Counted from the stretch's first letter, positions 44,568 to 53,174 are shown. The stretch: DNA of 64,000 nt from an uncultured Rhodospira sp. (GCF_937138205.1 NZ_CAKZOT010000103.1:22593-86592), one strand, 5' to 3'. Translations and numbers: made by a program. Notes: generated by a model from the sequence alone, not told the origin.

Positions 44568-45758
44568 ATGGCCCAAGGACCGGCCGCGTCGGCCAGCGCG
44601 ACCGACGACATTCAGCCCTGTGTGGAGATGATTCGCCACCTCGTGGGCTTCGACACCACGTCGCGCGACTCCAACCTGCCGCTGATCCATTTCGTGCGGG
44701 ACCACTTGGCCGCCCAGGGCGTCGCGGCCACCCTGGTTCCCAACGCCGACGGCACCAAGGCCAATCTCTTCGCCACCATCGGACCGGCTGTGCCAGGCGG
44801 GGTCGTGCTGAGCGGGCACACCGATGTCGTGCCGGTGGATGATCAGGCCTGGGACAGCGATCCGTTCACGCTGACGGAGCGCGACGGCCGCCTGGTCGGG
44901 CGCGGCACGGCCGACATGAAGAGCTTTCCGGCGATTGCCCTGGCCCTGGTGCCGGAGATGCTGGCGGCCGGACTGAAACGCCCGATCCACCTGGCCCTGT
45001 CATACGACGAGGAGGTCGGGTGTTTCGGCGCCCCCGCCATGATCCAGGAGATGAAACGGACCGTGCCGACGCCCCAGGCGGTCATCGTCGGCGAACCGAC
45101 GGACATGCGGATCGTCGGCACGACCAAGGGGATCGACGTCATCCGCACCACGGTCACCGGGCGCGAGGTTCATTCCAGTATGCCCCACCACGGCGCCAGC
45201 GCCGTCATGAACGCCGCCACCCTGGTGCACTGGCTGTCGCGGCGCGCGGCAGAGCGGGCGGCCGGGCCGAGTCCCGACTGCCCGTTCGACCCGCCCTGGA
45301 CGACCATCACCTGCGACGTGATCGAGGGCGGCACGGCGCACAACATCATTTCCAAGACCTGTACCTTCATCTGGACCGTGCGCGCCGTTCCGGGCGACGA
45401 CCCGGCCGTCCTGCGACAGGCGTTCCTGGCCCAGGCCGCCCGGCTGGAGGCGGACATGCAACGGGCGGCGCCGGAGGCCCGCATTGCCACCACCATCCTG
45501 GCGTCGGTGCCCGCCATGCGCCATGTTCCCGACTCCGAGGCGGAACGGCTGGCGCGGGCGCTGACCGGCGACAACGGCCTGGGCGCCGTCGCCTTCGCCG
45601 CCGAGGCCGGCCTGTTCCAGGACGCCGGGTTCCCCACCGTCATGTGTGGTCCGGGGTCGATGGCCCAGGCCCATCAGCCGAACGAATCCATCACGCTGGA
45701 CCAGGTGCGGGCCGGCACGGTCTTCATGCGTCGTCTGATCGAGCACCTCGCCGGATAG
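44568..45758 (+). CDS. argE: Acetylornithine deacetylase (ArgE family M20 hydrolase)
   Basis: 396-residue zinc M20 amidohydrolase of the ArgE type. Metal ligands and catalysis are visible in VVLSGHTDVVPVDDQ, GRGTADMKSFPAIAL, SYDEEVGCFG (catalytic and ligand Glu), VIVGEPTDMRIVG and the C-terminal MCGPGSMAQAHQPNE with the last His. The dimerisation domain contains VHSSMPHHGASAV. The start ATG at 44568 has GGGAG at 44556-44560. It would yield ornithine in arginine synthesis; a related acylated amine is possible. The next gene starts 17 bp later on the same strand. Confidence 0.9.
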   Translation: MAQGPAASASATDDIQPCVEMIRHLVGFDTTSRDSNLPLIHFVRDHLAAQGVAATLVPNADGTKANLFATIGPAVPGGVVLSGHTDVVPVDDQAWDSDPFTLTERDGRLVGRGTADMKSFPAIALALVPEMLAAGLKRPIHLALSYDEEVGCFGAPAMIQEMKRTVPTPQAVIVGEPTDMRIVGTTKGIDVIRTTVTGREVHSSMPHHGASAVMNAATLVHWLSRRAAERAAGPSPDCPFDPPWTTITCDVIEGGTAHNIISKTCTFIWTVRAVPGDDPAVLRQAFLAQAARLEADMQRAAPEARIATTILASVPAMRHVPDSEAERLARALTGDNGLGAVAFAAEAGLFQDAGFPTVMCGPGSMAQAHQPNESITLDQVRAGTVFMRRLIEHLAG

Positions 45759-45775
45759 CACGGAGCGTCCCGGAT

Positions 45776-47119
45776 ATGATCCCACCCACCGACTACGGCC
45801 CAACCGGGGTTGCCACCGACATCTCGTGTGCCGCCTGCGGCACGCCCGTCGATCCGACCGCTTCGCTGGGGTTCCGCTGCCCGGCCGCGCTGTCCGACGA
45901 TGGCATGGACCATGTGCTGCACCGGTTCCTCGACGGCCCGCGCCTGGGCTTTCCCAACAGCACCGACCGCAATCCGTTCGTGCGCTACCGCACCATGATG
46001 ACGTCCTATCATGTCGGCCGCCGTCTGGGCCTGGAAGACAGCCAGTACACCGAGATCGCCGAGAGACTGACGCAGGCGGCCGCCGAGTTGCTGGGCGAAC
46101 CCCTGCTGATGGCCGACATGGCGGAGGTTCCGACCGACACGGCGGACCTGACGGTGCCCGTCTCCCGCCTGGACGCCACAAGCCCGATCCTGCCATGGCC
46201 GACGCGCGGCCTGCTGTCGATCCTGCTCCACCTGGCGGTGCTGGAGGCGGCGGGTCACCGGGCGCTGACGGGCCGGGCGCGGACCGCGCCGCTGGTTACC
46301 CTGGGCGAACCGGACATGGTCCGCACGGCCGTGGTTCTGGCGCAGTTGTCCGAGCGGCCGTTGCAGGTGGTGGTGCCCGACCCCTGCCCGCGCGAGCTTC
46401 TGGGCTTTCTGACCGCCGCGCGCGTCGAGGTCCTGGAGGCCGAGGCCGAGACGGGGGCCGCCTGCCGGGCACGGTTCCATCAGGCCTTGCGTGGCGGCGC
46501 CCTGCCGTTCACGGCCTACGGCGCCCATGCCCTGCCGGCCCGCGAGGGTCTGGCGACGCTGGCCTTCGACATCGCCGAGGCGGCCGACGCCCAGGACCAA
46601 ACGATTGGTCTCGTGATGGTGCCGGCGCATGGCGGTGCCCTGCCCTCCGCCGTGATCACGGGCCTGTCCGAGGCCTTCCTGGTCGGCGGCCTGAAGCGCC
46701 TGCCACGGCTGGTGGTTCTCGACAGCGAAGGCGAAAGCCCCCTGCCGGCAGCGATGCGACGGCTGGACGATCGGATGGGTGGCGTGGACGATCCGCGCCC
46801 GGAGGTTTTTGTGCCGGCCCTGCGCGAGGCGGCCCGCAACGTCGAAGCCTTCCTTGATCCGAACGAGGACACGGACGACCCCGGAATCGTGCCCTGGCGA
46901 GCGGCCCCGCCCGACTGGCTGGCGTGCCTGGACGGTGTGGTGCGGACGCGGGGGGCGATCGTGTCCATCGACTCGCTGGACGGTGACCACGACATCGCGA
47001 TGGAGGATGACTCCCTGTCGCTGGCGCTGTCGGCGGGCCTGGAAGCGCTGCGCATGATTCCGGAGCGGCGCCCGCTGGAAGACGACTACGAGGACAGCGT
47101 CGCCGTGATCGTGGCGTGA
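45776..47119 (+). CDS. Degenerate PLP fold-type II (threonine synthase-like) protein, probable pseudoenzyme
   Basis: 447-residue protein resembling threonine synthase / threonine dehydratase-like fold-type II PLP enzymes. It starts with a zinc-ribbon-like CAACGTPVDPTASLGFRCP and DRNPFVRYRTMMTSYHVGRR, both typical of that group. The segment where relatives carry the PLP-binding SxSHKxR-type lysine instead reads PWPTRGLLSILLHLAVLEAA, with no Lys. I count only one Lys in the whole protein (GGLKRLPRL, far from that site). Later parts (LAQLSERPLQVVVPDPCPRE) keep the Rossmann-like strand pattern. It probably cannot form an internal aldimine. It is cotranscribed with the ArgE-like gene; function unknown. 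Confidence 0.7.
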   Translation: MIPPTDYGPTGVATDISCAACGTPVDPTASLGFRCPAALSDDGMDHVLHRFLDGPRLGFPNSTDRNPFVRYRTMMTSYHVGRRLGLEDSQYTEIAERLTQAAAELLGEPLLMADMAEVPTDTADLTVPVSRLDATSPILPWPTRGLLSILLHLAVLEAAGHRALTGRARTAPLVTLGEPDMVRTAVVLAQLSERPLQVVVPDPCPRELLGFLTAARVEVLEAEAETGAACRARFHQALRGGALPFTAYGAHALPAREGLATLAFDIAEAADAQDQTIGLVMVPAHGGALPSAVITGLSEAFLVGGLKRLPRLVVLDSEGESPLPAAMRRLDDRMGGVDDPRPEVFVPALREAARNVEAFLDPNEDTDDPGIVPWRAAPPDWLACLDGVVRTRGAIVSIDSLDGDHDIAMEDDSLSLALSAGLEALRMIPERRPLEDDYEDSVAVIVA

Positions 47120-47366
47120 TACCGGACGACGATAGGAATGACTCGTCCCCATACGCCGGGCGCGGTGCCGAGGCGGGAGATCCCTCGGCTCGCTGTCGCT
47201 CGCTCGGGATGACGTATGTTTTTGTTTTTTATAAACTTATCCGTCATCCCGAAGCGTCCGTCAGGACGCGAGGGATCTCCCAAGGTGGCGTGTCGACGGT
47301 CTGGGAAACGTGTCACGGTTTCCGTCCCTTGGTATAATACCGGGCGACGATAGGAATGACTCGTCC
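47119..47366. repeat. Composite intergenic repeat region with direct and dispersed repeats
   Basis: Two 30-bp direct repeats differing at one base (47119-47148 and 47337-47366; key words CGACGATAGGAATGAC) flank a block of hairpins. The block 47245-47337 is the inverted counterpart of 63857-63948 near the right edge, and 47174-47216 is a shorter variant of its GGGAGATCCCTC...GGGATGAC part. Recognisable stems are GGGAGATCCCTC-type and GCGTCC...GGACGC. It is a non-coding, structured, dispersed repeat of MITE or REP character. The start of the first repeat overlaps the last base of the upstream stop codon. Confidence 0.75.
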
Positions 47367-47540
47367 GGCCAGGGTCACTTCGGGGCGCCGACGATGCGGA
47401 GTCTTTGACTTTGTCGCCGCAGCGCCCCTTCGGGGCGCGCGGCTCCGCCGCTTCGCGGCGCCGGCGCAGTCGCGCCGGCCAGCCTCCGAAAAGGTCAGCC
47501 TTTTCGTCGGCTGGTATGACAGGGCGTCCAAGAAAGAGCG
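47367..47540. other. Hairpin-rich non-coding interval
   Basis: This stretch holds several GC-rich stems, for example GCGCCCC-TTC-GGGGCGC near 47425 and CCGCCGC-TTC-GCGGCG near 47447, and an AAAGG...CCTTTT-like stem near 47490. They may terminate the two convergent genes. No gene is supported here. Confidence 0.5.
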
Positions 47541-48845
47541 CTACAACCAATCCCGGATGCGATGCACCATCGTCGCCGCCACCAACAACGGCGTCCGCAG
47601 CAGGCGCCCGCCCGGAAAGGGCAGATGGCGGATGCGGGCGAGCAGGTCGAACCGTTCCTCCTGGCCGGCGACGACCTCGGCCATCACCTGGCCGGCGAGA
47701 CTGGTCAAGCCAACGCCATGCCCCGAAAACCCCTGGGCGAACAGCGTTCGCCGCCCCAGCCGGCCGAAGTGCGGCAACCTGTTGACCGTGATGGCCACAT
47801 AGCCCCCCCACGCGTACTCCACCGGCACATCCCGCAGGTCGGGAAACGTCCACAGCATGGTGCGCCGCATGGCCTGGGCCACACTCGCCGGCTCGACTCG
47901 CGAGTAACTGACCCGCCCGCCGAACAGCAGGCGATGGTCGGCGGACAGGCGGAAGTAGTTAAGCACGAAATTGGTGTCGGAGACGGCTTCGTTGCCCGGG
48001 ATCAGGGCGCGCGCCCGCGCCTCGCCCAGGGGGGCCGTGCCGATGATGTACGTGCCCACCGGCATGATGCGCGCGCCGATGGCCGGCACGGTGCGCCACA
48101 GGTAGGCATTGCCGCACAGGATCAGCCAGCGCGCCCGCACGCGCCCCTGCGGCGTTCGCACCGTCACGCCGTCCGCCGTCTCCTCGAAGTCCAGCATCGG
48201 CGTGGATTCGTGGATGACGGCCCCAGCGCGTTCCGCCGCCGTCGCCAGCCCAAGCGTGTAGTTCAATGGATGAAGGTGACCGCCACCCGGATCGTACACC
48301 GCCCCCACATAGCGATCGCTGGCCACCCGTTGGCGCGTGGTGGCCTGGTCCCAGAGTTCCAAACCCCGGTATCCCAGGCGCGCCCAGTCCGCCGCCGACT
48401 CCTCCAGTTCGGCAACATGGCGCGCCTTGAGCGCCACCTCGATGTATCCCGGCGTGAAGTCGCAGGCGATGGTGTGTTGGTGGATGAGGTCCTTGACCAG
48501 GGTTACAGCCTCGGTTCCCAGGTCCCAGTAAACTTGCGCCTCGGTCGAGGGCAACTGGGCGCGCACGGCGTCCATGCCGGCCGCGAATCCGGCGATGAGC
48601 TGCCCGCCGCTCCGGCCGGAGGCGCCGAACCCGGTGGCGTGCTGCTCCAGCACCCGCACCGCGTACCCTCGGGCGGCGAGGAACAGGGCGGCACACAAAC
48701 CGGACATGCCGGCCCCGATCACGCACACGTCAGCGGCGGGGTCGCCATCAAGGGCCGGACGCGCCGGCCACGGTGCCGCCGTGTCGGCGTAGTAGGAACG
48801 GGCGGGCGGTTGAGGCTGACCGGCGGCGGTCGAACGGAAAACCAT
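47541..48845 (-). CDS. FAD-dependent oxidoreductase, gamma-glutamylputrescine oxidase (PuuB)-like
   Basis: 434-residue DAO-family flavoenzyme. The dinucleotide motif is DVCVIGAGMSGLCAALFLAA, followed by GASGRSGGQLIAGFAAGMDA, which matches the PuuB/ordL group. The substrate-binding sheet and C-terminal FAD motif VEYAWGGYVAITVNRLPHFG, QGFSGHGVGLTSLAGQ complete it. The start ATG at 48845 (MVFRSTAAGQPQ) is preferred over a frame open 41 codons further. It probably oxidises an amine or amino acid derivative; no other polyamine-degradation genes are adjacent, so the substrate is uncertain. Confidence 0.88.
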   Translation of the reverse strand: MVFRSTAAGQPQPPARSYYADTAAPWPARPALDGDPAADVCVIGAGMSGLCAALFLAARGYAVRVLEQHATGFGASGRSGGQLIAGFAAGMDAVRAQLPSTEAQVYWDLGTEAVTLVKDLIHQHTIACDFTPGYIEVALKARHVAELEESAADWARLGYRGLELWDQATTRQRVASDRYVGAVYDPGGGHLHPLNYTLGLATAAERAGAVIHESTPMLDFEETADGVTVRTPQGRVRARWLILCGNAYLWRTVPAIGARIMPVGTYIIGTAPLGEARARALIPGNEAVSDTNFVLNYFRLSADHRLLFGGRVSYSRVEPASVAQAMRRTMLWTFPDLRDVPVEYAWGGYVAITVNRLPHFGRLGRRTLFAQGFSGHGVGLTSLAGQVMAEVVAGQEERFDLLARIRHLPFPGGRLLRTPLLVAATMVHRIRDWL

Positions 48846-49038
48846 GGGATCGGGACGCTGGTGAACGAGGCGAGAGCTCCGTCTTAGGGCACCGTACCCG
48901 GCGTCGTCCAGGCATCGTCGCGCCGCCGCCGCTGGGTCGCTATGGCGAGACCCGGTGCGATGGTGCATACTTTTTTCCCGGCTTGCGTCAGCGACGTGGG
49001 AAAGCCCGGTAACGTTCTGTCAACCAGCGTGCGGTACC

Positions 49039-49548
49039 ATGCCTCTAAAGATAACGTTGAAGCCCAATGAGAAAGTGATCATTGGCAGCGCCGTGATTTC
49101 AAATGGACAGAGCAAGTCAGAGCTCGTGATCCACAACAGGGTGCCTGTCGTTCGTCAGAAGGATCTTCTAAACGAGGAAGACGCTGACACGCCAGCAAAA
49201 CAGATCTACTACATCATCCTCAACATGTATCTTGATCCTTCGAGCGAGGTTTCGTTTCATGATTTCTACCAGCCCCTACTACGCCACATGATCGAGATGT
49301 CCGTTGATGAGCGGGGCGTCAATCTGTCTGTGGATATGTCAAAGCGGATCATCGAAGGTGACTACTACAAGGCCCTCAAGATCTGCAAAAAGCTCATCGA
49401 ATACGAAGCGGAGTTGACGAACGATGGCGAACGAGTCACTGAAGGCCTACCAGAACGCGCAAAGGCGCGAGATGACGCCGCGAGAAGCGGAGGCCATGGC
49501 CTTCACGAAAGCGGCGGTCATGATGGAAGACGCGAAGAAAAGCCCTGA
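49039..49548 (+). CDS. flbT: Flagellar biosynthesis repressor FlbT (with unusual C-terminal extension)
   Basis: 169-residue FlbT, a post-transcriptional regulator of flagellin mRNA in alphaproteobacteria. MPLKITLKPNEKVIIGSAVI and YYIILNMYLDPSSEVSFHDF are family motifs, and the normal domain ends about KLIEYEAEL near residue 128. The remaining 41 residues (Gly/Arg/Glu-rich) are encoded entirely within the overlapping flaF gene and have no FlbT character, so the natural stop may have been lost; a one-base shift would stop it near 49415. The gene is visibly AT-richer (about half GC by eye) than everything around it and uses many A/T-ending codons. Confidence 0.88.
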   Translation: MPLKITLKPNEKVIIGSAVISNGQSKSELVIHNRVPVVRQKDLLNEEDADTPAKQIYYIILNMYLDPSSEVSFHDFYQPLLRHMIEMSVDERGVNLSVDMSKRIIEGDYYKALKICKKLIEYEAELTNDGERVTEGLPERAKARDDAARSGGHGLHESGGHDGRREEKP

Positions 49549-49870
49549 AGACAAAACGTCTTTTGAACAGGCCCTTCGCTTCAATCACCTGTTCTGGACC
49601 ATCCTTCAGGCAGATATCACGGATGCTAACAATAAACTACCAAATCCCATCAAAGCGAATATCATGAGCCTCAGTATTTTCGTTGATAAACAGACATCAA
49701 AAGCCCTACGATCGGGCGATCCGGCCGATCTGGATATTATGATCAGCATAAACCGCAATCTCGCCCTCGGGCTGCGTCAGACCCCAGACTCGGCGACGGA
49801 CTCGGCGACGGACTCGGGGCCCGAAGTGGCCCCCGCGCCCCAGCGGACCAGCGGCGAGACCTTTGTCTGA
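49424..49870 (+). CDS. flaF: Flagellar biosynthesis regulator FlaF
   Basis: 148-residue FlaF, which in alphaproteobacteria promotes flagellin translation or secretion in opposition to FlbT. AYQNAQRREMTPREAEAMAF, AALRFNHLFWTIL-type (here QALRFNHLFWTILQAD) and NIMSLSIFVDKQT are family motifs. The tail after about residue 118 is a Ser/Thr/Asp linker with a 12-bp repeat (DSAT twice). It begins 125 bp inside the flbT frame, in a different phase. Codon use is AT-rich like flbT up to about 49760, then returns to the local high-GC style. No flagellin gene is in the window. Confidence 0.9.
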   Translation: MANESLKAYQNAQRREMTPREAEAMAFTKAAVMMEDAKKSPEDKTSFEQALRFNHLFWTILQADITDANNKLPNPIKANIMSLSIFVDKQTSKALRSGDPADLDIMISINRNLALGLRQTPDSATDSATDSGPEVAPAPQRTSGETFV

Positions 49871-49936
49871 GGCCACGAACGGCACGGCGCCCGACTCGCG
49901 ACACGCGAGCCGGGCTTGGTGACAGTGCCTGGACGG

Positions 49937-50401
49937 TCAGATCCAGCGCCGCACGCGAGAGCGGTAGGAGTCGTAGTCACCACCGAAGGCGTCGAGCAGG
50001 TGGCGCTCTTCCCGGCGGATGAACCAATCAAGCCAGACCGCCATGATCACCGGTCCCACCCAGGGTGTGACCGTGCCCATCAGGATGGCCACGCCGACGA
50101 ACGTGATCACGATCGACAGGTACATGGGATTGCGGGACCGCGCGAACGGACCGTCGGTGACCAGGACGGTCGCCTCTCCGTGTGGGTGGACGTTCGTGCC
50201 CACACGCTGAAAACGCAGCACGGCCCACCCCGCGAAGGCCAGCCCCGCCGCCATCACGAGGGCACCCACCAGGGTCCACGGCCAGGGCACCAGCACAGGA
50301 CCGGGCCACAGAAACCACGAGACAATCATCGTCGCCAGCACGAGGCTGCTGACCTGGGGGGGGTTTGGCCCGCGCCGGCCGGACTGTCCAGGATCGGTCA
50401 T
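49937..50401 (-). CDS. Isoprenylcysteine carboxyl methyltransferase-like membrane protein
   Basis: 154-residue membrane protein of the ICMT/PEMT family with four predicted helices. The SAM-binding signature is GPFARSRNPMYLSIVITF and the C-terminal RREERHLLDAFGGDYDSYRS ending VRRWI. Bacterial members are mostly uncharacterised SAM-dependent methyltransferases; the methyl acceptor is unknown. The start ATG at 50401 overlaps the stop of the upstream histidine phosphatase gene (ATGA). Confidence 0.85.
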   Translation of the reverse strand: MTDPGQSGRRGPNPPQVSSLVLATMIVSWFLWPGPVLVPWPWTLVGALVMAAGLAFAGWAVLRFQRVGTNVHPHGEATVLVTDGPFARSRNPMYLSIVITFVGVAILMGTVTPWVGPVIMAVWLDWFIRREERHLLDAFGGDYDSYRSRVRRWI

Positions 50402-51018
50402 GTCGCCTGGTCCTCCTTCAGGGGCGTGATGGTCATGGGCTTGCCCGACAGATCGACGACTCTCCAGGCCGGTCCCTCCGCCGGCGGCGGATCCACCGGC
50501 TGGAACTCGACCACCACCGAGTTGCCCAGTTGCGGCCGCACCTTGCCGAACCCCATGCCGTACAGGAGCGCCCGGAAGGTTCCCGAGTGCGCGAGCAAGA
50601 GGGTCGGCGCCGGCACCCGAACCCACTGCGCCGCCCGCCAGATGCGCGCGGCGAAGTCTTCCCAGGTTTCACCCCCCGGCGGGTTGTAGAAGGTGCTTGG
50701 ACGCTCGCTGAGCGGCCGGCCTTCCAACTCGCCCCAGTCGCGTTCGTTCAGGCCCGGTTCGACGAACGGCGTCAGTCCCTTCTGCTCCAGGATCGGCACC
50801 GCGCTCTGGTGCGTGCGATACAACCCGGTCACGATCACACTCGCCAGCGGAATGGCCCGCACCTGCTCGGCCGCGTCGATGGCCTGCCGTTGACCACGCT
50901 CCGACAGATGGGCATCGGTCAGGCCGGCCACCAGGTCCATGGCATTGGTCGTGCTCTCGCCATGCCGCAAGAAGTAGAACGGGCCGTCAAGAAGCCCACG
51001 AGTCGTCGCGTTTTCCAT
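50398..51018 (-). CDS. Histidine phosphatase family protein (phosphoglycerate mutase-like)
   Basis: 206-residue member of the histidine phosphatase superfamily. The phospho-acceptor motif is FLRHGESTTN near residue 17, with GLYRTHQSA, the general-acid LNERDWGELEG and the second catalytic His in LLLAHSGTFRALL. The start ATG at 51018 is preferred to a frame open 17 codons earlier. The substrate could be a small phosphoester or phosphoprotein; family members are too varied to decide. It lies 7 bp downstream of the GhrA-like gene. Confidence 0.87.
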   Translation of the reverse strand: MENATTRGLLDGPFYFLRHGESTTNAMDLVAGLTDAHLSERGQRQAIDAAEQVRAIPLASVIVTGLYRTHQSAVPILEQKGLTPFVEPGLNERDWGELEGRPLSERPSTFYNPPGGETWEDFAARIWRAAQWVRVPAPTLLLAHSGTFRALLYGMGFGKVRPQLGNSVVVEFQPVDPPPAEGPAWRVVDLSGKPMTITPLKEDQAT

Positions 51019-51025
51019 GATGTGT

Positions 51026-51955
51026 TCAGTACCCTGCGGTGCGGTCCACCGCGCTGTCGGGGGTCTCACCCCGCTCCAGGCGGCGGATGGTTTCAGCGAT
51101 CTGCGCGCAGGCCGGCCCGGCCAGCGTGACGGCGGCGACGTGCGGTGTCAGGCGCACCTTCGGATGCGCCCAGAACGGATGCTCGGGCGGCAACGGCTCC
51201 GGGTCGAACACATCAAGCTGCGCGCCCCGAATGTGGCCGGAGTCGAGCAAAGCCAGAAGGTCAGAGTCCACCACATGGGCGCCGCGCGCGGCATTGATGA
51301 CGGCCGCCCCCGGTGCCAGACGTGACAGGGTCTCCCTGTTCAGCAGGCCCCGGGTTTCCGGCGTCAGGGGCAGCAGGCAGACGAGGATCTCCGTCCCCTC
51401 CAGGAAGGCCGGCAAGGCGTCCCGCCCATGGAATCCCTCGACCCCGGCCACCGAACGCGGGGTCCGGCTCCAGCCCCGCACGGCGTAGCCCAGGTCCGCC
51501 AGACGCGCCGCCACGACACCGCCCAGAGCCCCCAGCCCCATCACGCCGACCCGGACCTGAGACGCCAGCCTGGGCGGAACGGGCGCCCAGCGGCCGTCCG
51601 CCTGCGCCGCCTCGTAGACGTCAAAGCGGCGATGGAAGCGCAGGACCCCGTGCAACACCCATTCCACCATCTGCGCCGCCATGCCGGCATCGCTCAGCCG
51701 GAAGAGGGGCACATGGGCGGGCACCTCGGTCTCGGCCATCAGGGCGTCGACCCCGGCGCCCAGGTTGAACACGGCCTTGAGATTCGGCAGGGAGCCCAGC
51801 AGACCCTGGGGCGGCTTCCACACCAGGCCGTATCGCACGGCCTCGGCCGGCCCCGCGTCCGGCCAGGCGCGAAACGGCGTGTCCGGCAGATGCTCGGCGA
51901 TGGTGCGTCGATACGTGTCGGCGCAATCGACCTCGCTGCAGAACAGAATGGTCAT
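51026..51955 (-). CDS. Glyoxylate/hydroxypyruvate reductase A-like (D-2-hydroxyacid dehydrogenase)
   Basis: 309-residue NAD(P)H-dependent 2-hydroxyacid dehydrogenase of the GhrA type. The Rossmann motif is VGVMGLGALGGVVAARLADL; catalytic Arg, Glu and His are in INAARGAHVVD, DVFDPEPLPPEHPFW and LTPHVAAVT. In a cell using the ethylmalonyl-CoA pathway, which generates glyoxylate, a glyoxylate reductase would be a useful relief valve, though this link is inference. It leads a three-gene leftward operon. Confidence 0.88.
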   Translation of the reverse strand: MTILFCSEVDCADTYRRTIAEHLPDTPFRAWPDAGPAEAVRYGLVWKPPQGLLGSLPNLKAVFNLGAGVDALMAETEVPAHVPLFRLSDAGMAAQMVEWVLHGVLRFHRRFDVYEAAQADGRWAPVPPRLASQVRVGVMGLGALGGVVAARLADLGYAVRGWSRTPRSVAGVEGFHGRDALPAFLEGTEILVCLLPLTPETRGLLNRETLSRLAPGAAVINAARGAHVVDSDLLALLDSGHIRGAQLDVFDPEPLPPEHPFWAHPKVRLTPHVAAVTLAGPACAQIAETIRRLERGETPDSAVDRTAGY

Positions 51956-52155
51956 CGGTCAGGAGCCTCGCGAGGGCGCGCACGACAGCCGGCGACCACA
52001 GGATCGCCCTGAAAGAACTGTGCCTTTTTGCCATTGCCGCCCCGAAGACACAAGCGCCGCCGGTGGCCCCACGCTTCCCGGCCCACGCCGGGGCGTGGTA
52101 AAGCCGGTCGGAAGCGTCTTCGCCCCTCCCCCTTCATGCCGGACGGTCTTGCCCG

Positions 52156-53052
52156 ATGCCCCTGTACCTGAAAGGCCTTTTGCTGTCCGCCGCCGGGATG
52201 CTGGTCATCAGCCCGGACGGCTTGTTGGTCAAGCTGGTGCAAGAGGCGGATGCCTTTCAGATCGTGTTCTGGCGCACCCTGCTGGCGGCGATCATTCTGT
52301 TCGCCGTCCTGGCCGCCCGACGCGGCCCCCGGGTGGTGCGGCACGTGCGGGAGATGGGCACCACCGGCCTGTTGGCCTCGGCCATGATCGGCGTGTCGAA
52401 CATCGCCTTCGTCACCGCCATGACAATGACGTCGGTGGCCAACACGCTGGTCGTGCTGGCCACCCTGCCCCTGTTCAGCGCCCTGATCGGCCTGGCCCTG
52501 ATCGGCGAGCGCGTTCGGACGCGGACCTGGGTCGCGATCGCCCTGTCCTTCCTGGGCGTGGTCATCATCATGTCCGGTTCCGTGGGCCTGGGAGGCGGCA
52601 CGCTGGCCGGCGATCTGGTGGCCCTGGGGATTCCGCTGGCCATGGGGGCGGCGCTCGTGCTGCTGCGCAAGGCGGGGGACCGCGACACGGTCCCGGTGGT
52701 GGCGCTGGGAAGCCTGTTCAGTGCCGTGGCGGTGCTGCCGATCTGCGACCCTTGGTCGGTCACGACCGGGGACATGATCGTGATCATGACCATGGGGCTG
52801 GTGGTCACGCCGCTCGCCTTGTCGCTGTACACCAGCGGCGCGCGCTACATTCCGGCGGCGGAGGTGGCGTTGCTGGCCTTGATCGAGACGGTTCTGGGGC
52901 CGGTGTGGGCCTGGGTCGGCGTCGGCGAGGTGCCACCGCCCCTGACCCTGGTCGGCGGGGCGCTGGTGGTCGGAGCCATCGCCGTCAACAGCGTGCTCGC
53001 CTTGCTGCGCCGCCCGGCTGGCCGTGCGACCGCGCCGGAGGATGGCGGGTAG
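52156..53052 (+). CDS. DMT superfamily (EamA) transporter
   Basis: 298-residue inner-membrane protein with about ten helices in two EamA repeats. The first contains MLVISPDGLLVKLVQEAD and AFQIVFWRTLLAAIILFAV; the second YIPAAEVALLALIETVLGPV, whose Glu-rich helix is typical. Such proteins export small metabolites or amino acids; the substrate is unknown. It is divergent from the GhrA-like gene, with 200 bp between them. Confidence 0.87.
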   Translation: MPLYLKGLLLSAAGMLVISPDGLLVKLVQEADAFQIVFWRTLLAAIILFAVLAARRGPRVVRHVREMGTTGLLASAMIGVSNIAFVTAMTMTSVANTLVVLATLPLFSALIGLALIGERVRTRTWVAIALSFLGVVIIMSGSVGLGGGTLAGDLVALGIPLAMGAALVLLRKAGDRDTVPVVALGSLFSAVAVLPICDPWSVTTGDMIVIMTMGLVVTPLALSLYTSGARYIPAAEVALLALIETVLGPVWAWVGVGEVPPPLTLVGGALVVGAIAVNSVLALLRRPAGRATAPEDGG

Positions 53053-53083
53053 GAGCTTTTTCGAGTCAACGTCGCCGAATGCA

Positions 53084-53118
53084 AAGACGGCGGACACTCT
53101 GGCGCCCGCCGTCTTGTT
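53084..53118. terminator. Bidirectional terminator after the DMT transporter gene
   Basis: AAGACGGCGG (53084-53093) pairs with CCGCCGTCTT (53106-53115), with T-rich GTTT following and AAA preceding, so it works on both strands. Confidence 0.75.
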
Positions 53119-53124
53119 TCCGGC

Positions 53125-53144
53125 CCCGAGGATTGCTCCTCGGG
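53125..53144. terminator. Second hairpin, likely part of the same termination region
   Basis: CCCGAGGA (53125-53132) pairs with TCCTCGGG (53137-53144) over a 4-nt loop. There is no T-run, so it may back up the adjacent terminator for the small-peptide gene. Confidence 0.5.
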
Positions 53145-53174
53145 ACCACATGTGTGTGGCTCAGTCGGCCGCGA

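Noticed and set aside
47367..47540. Possible gene in the hairpin-rich gap
   Set aside because: Frames are short and their sequence is explained by nested GC-rich stems.
49790..49820. 12-bp GACTCGGCGACG repeat considered as an operator
   Set aside because: It is a coding repeat (Asp-Ser-Ala-Thr) in the disordered FlaF tail.
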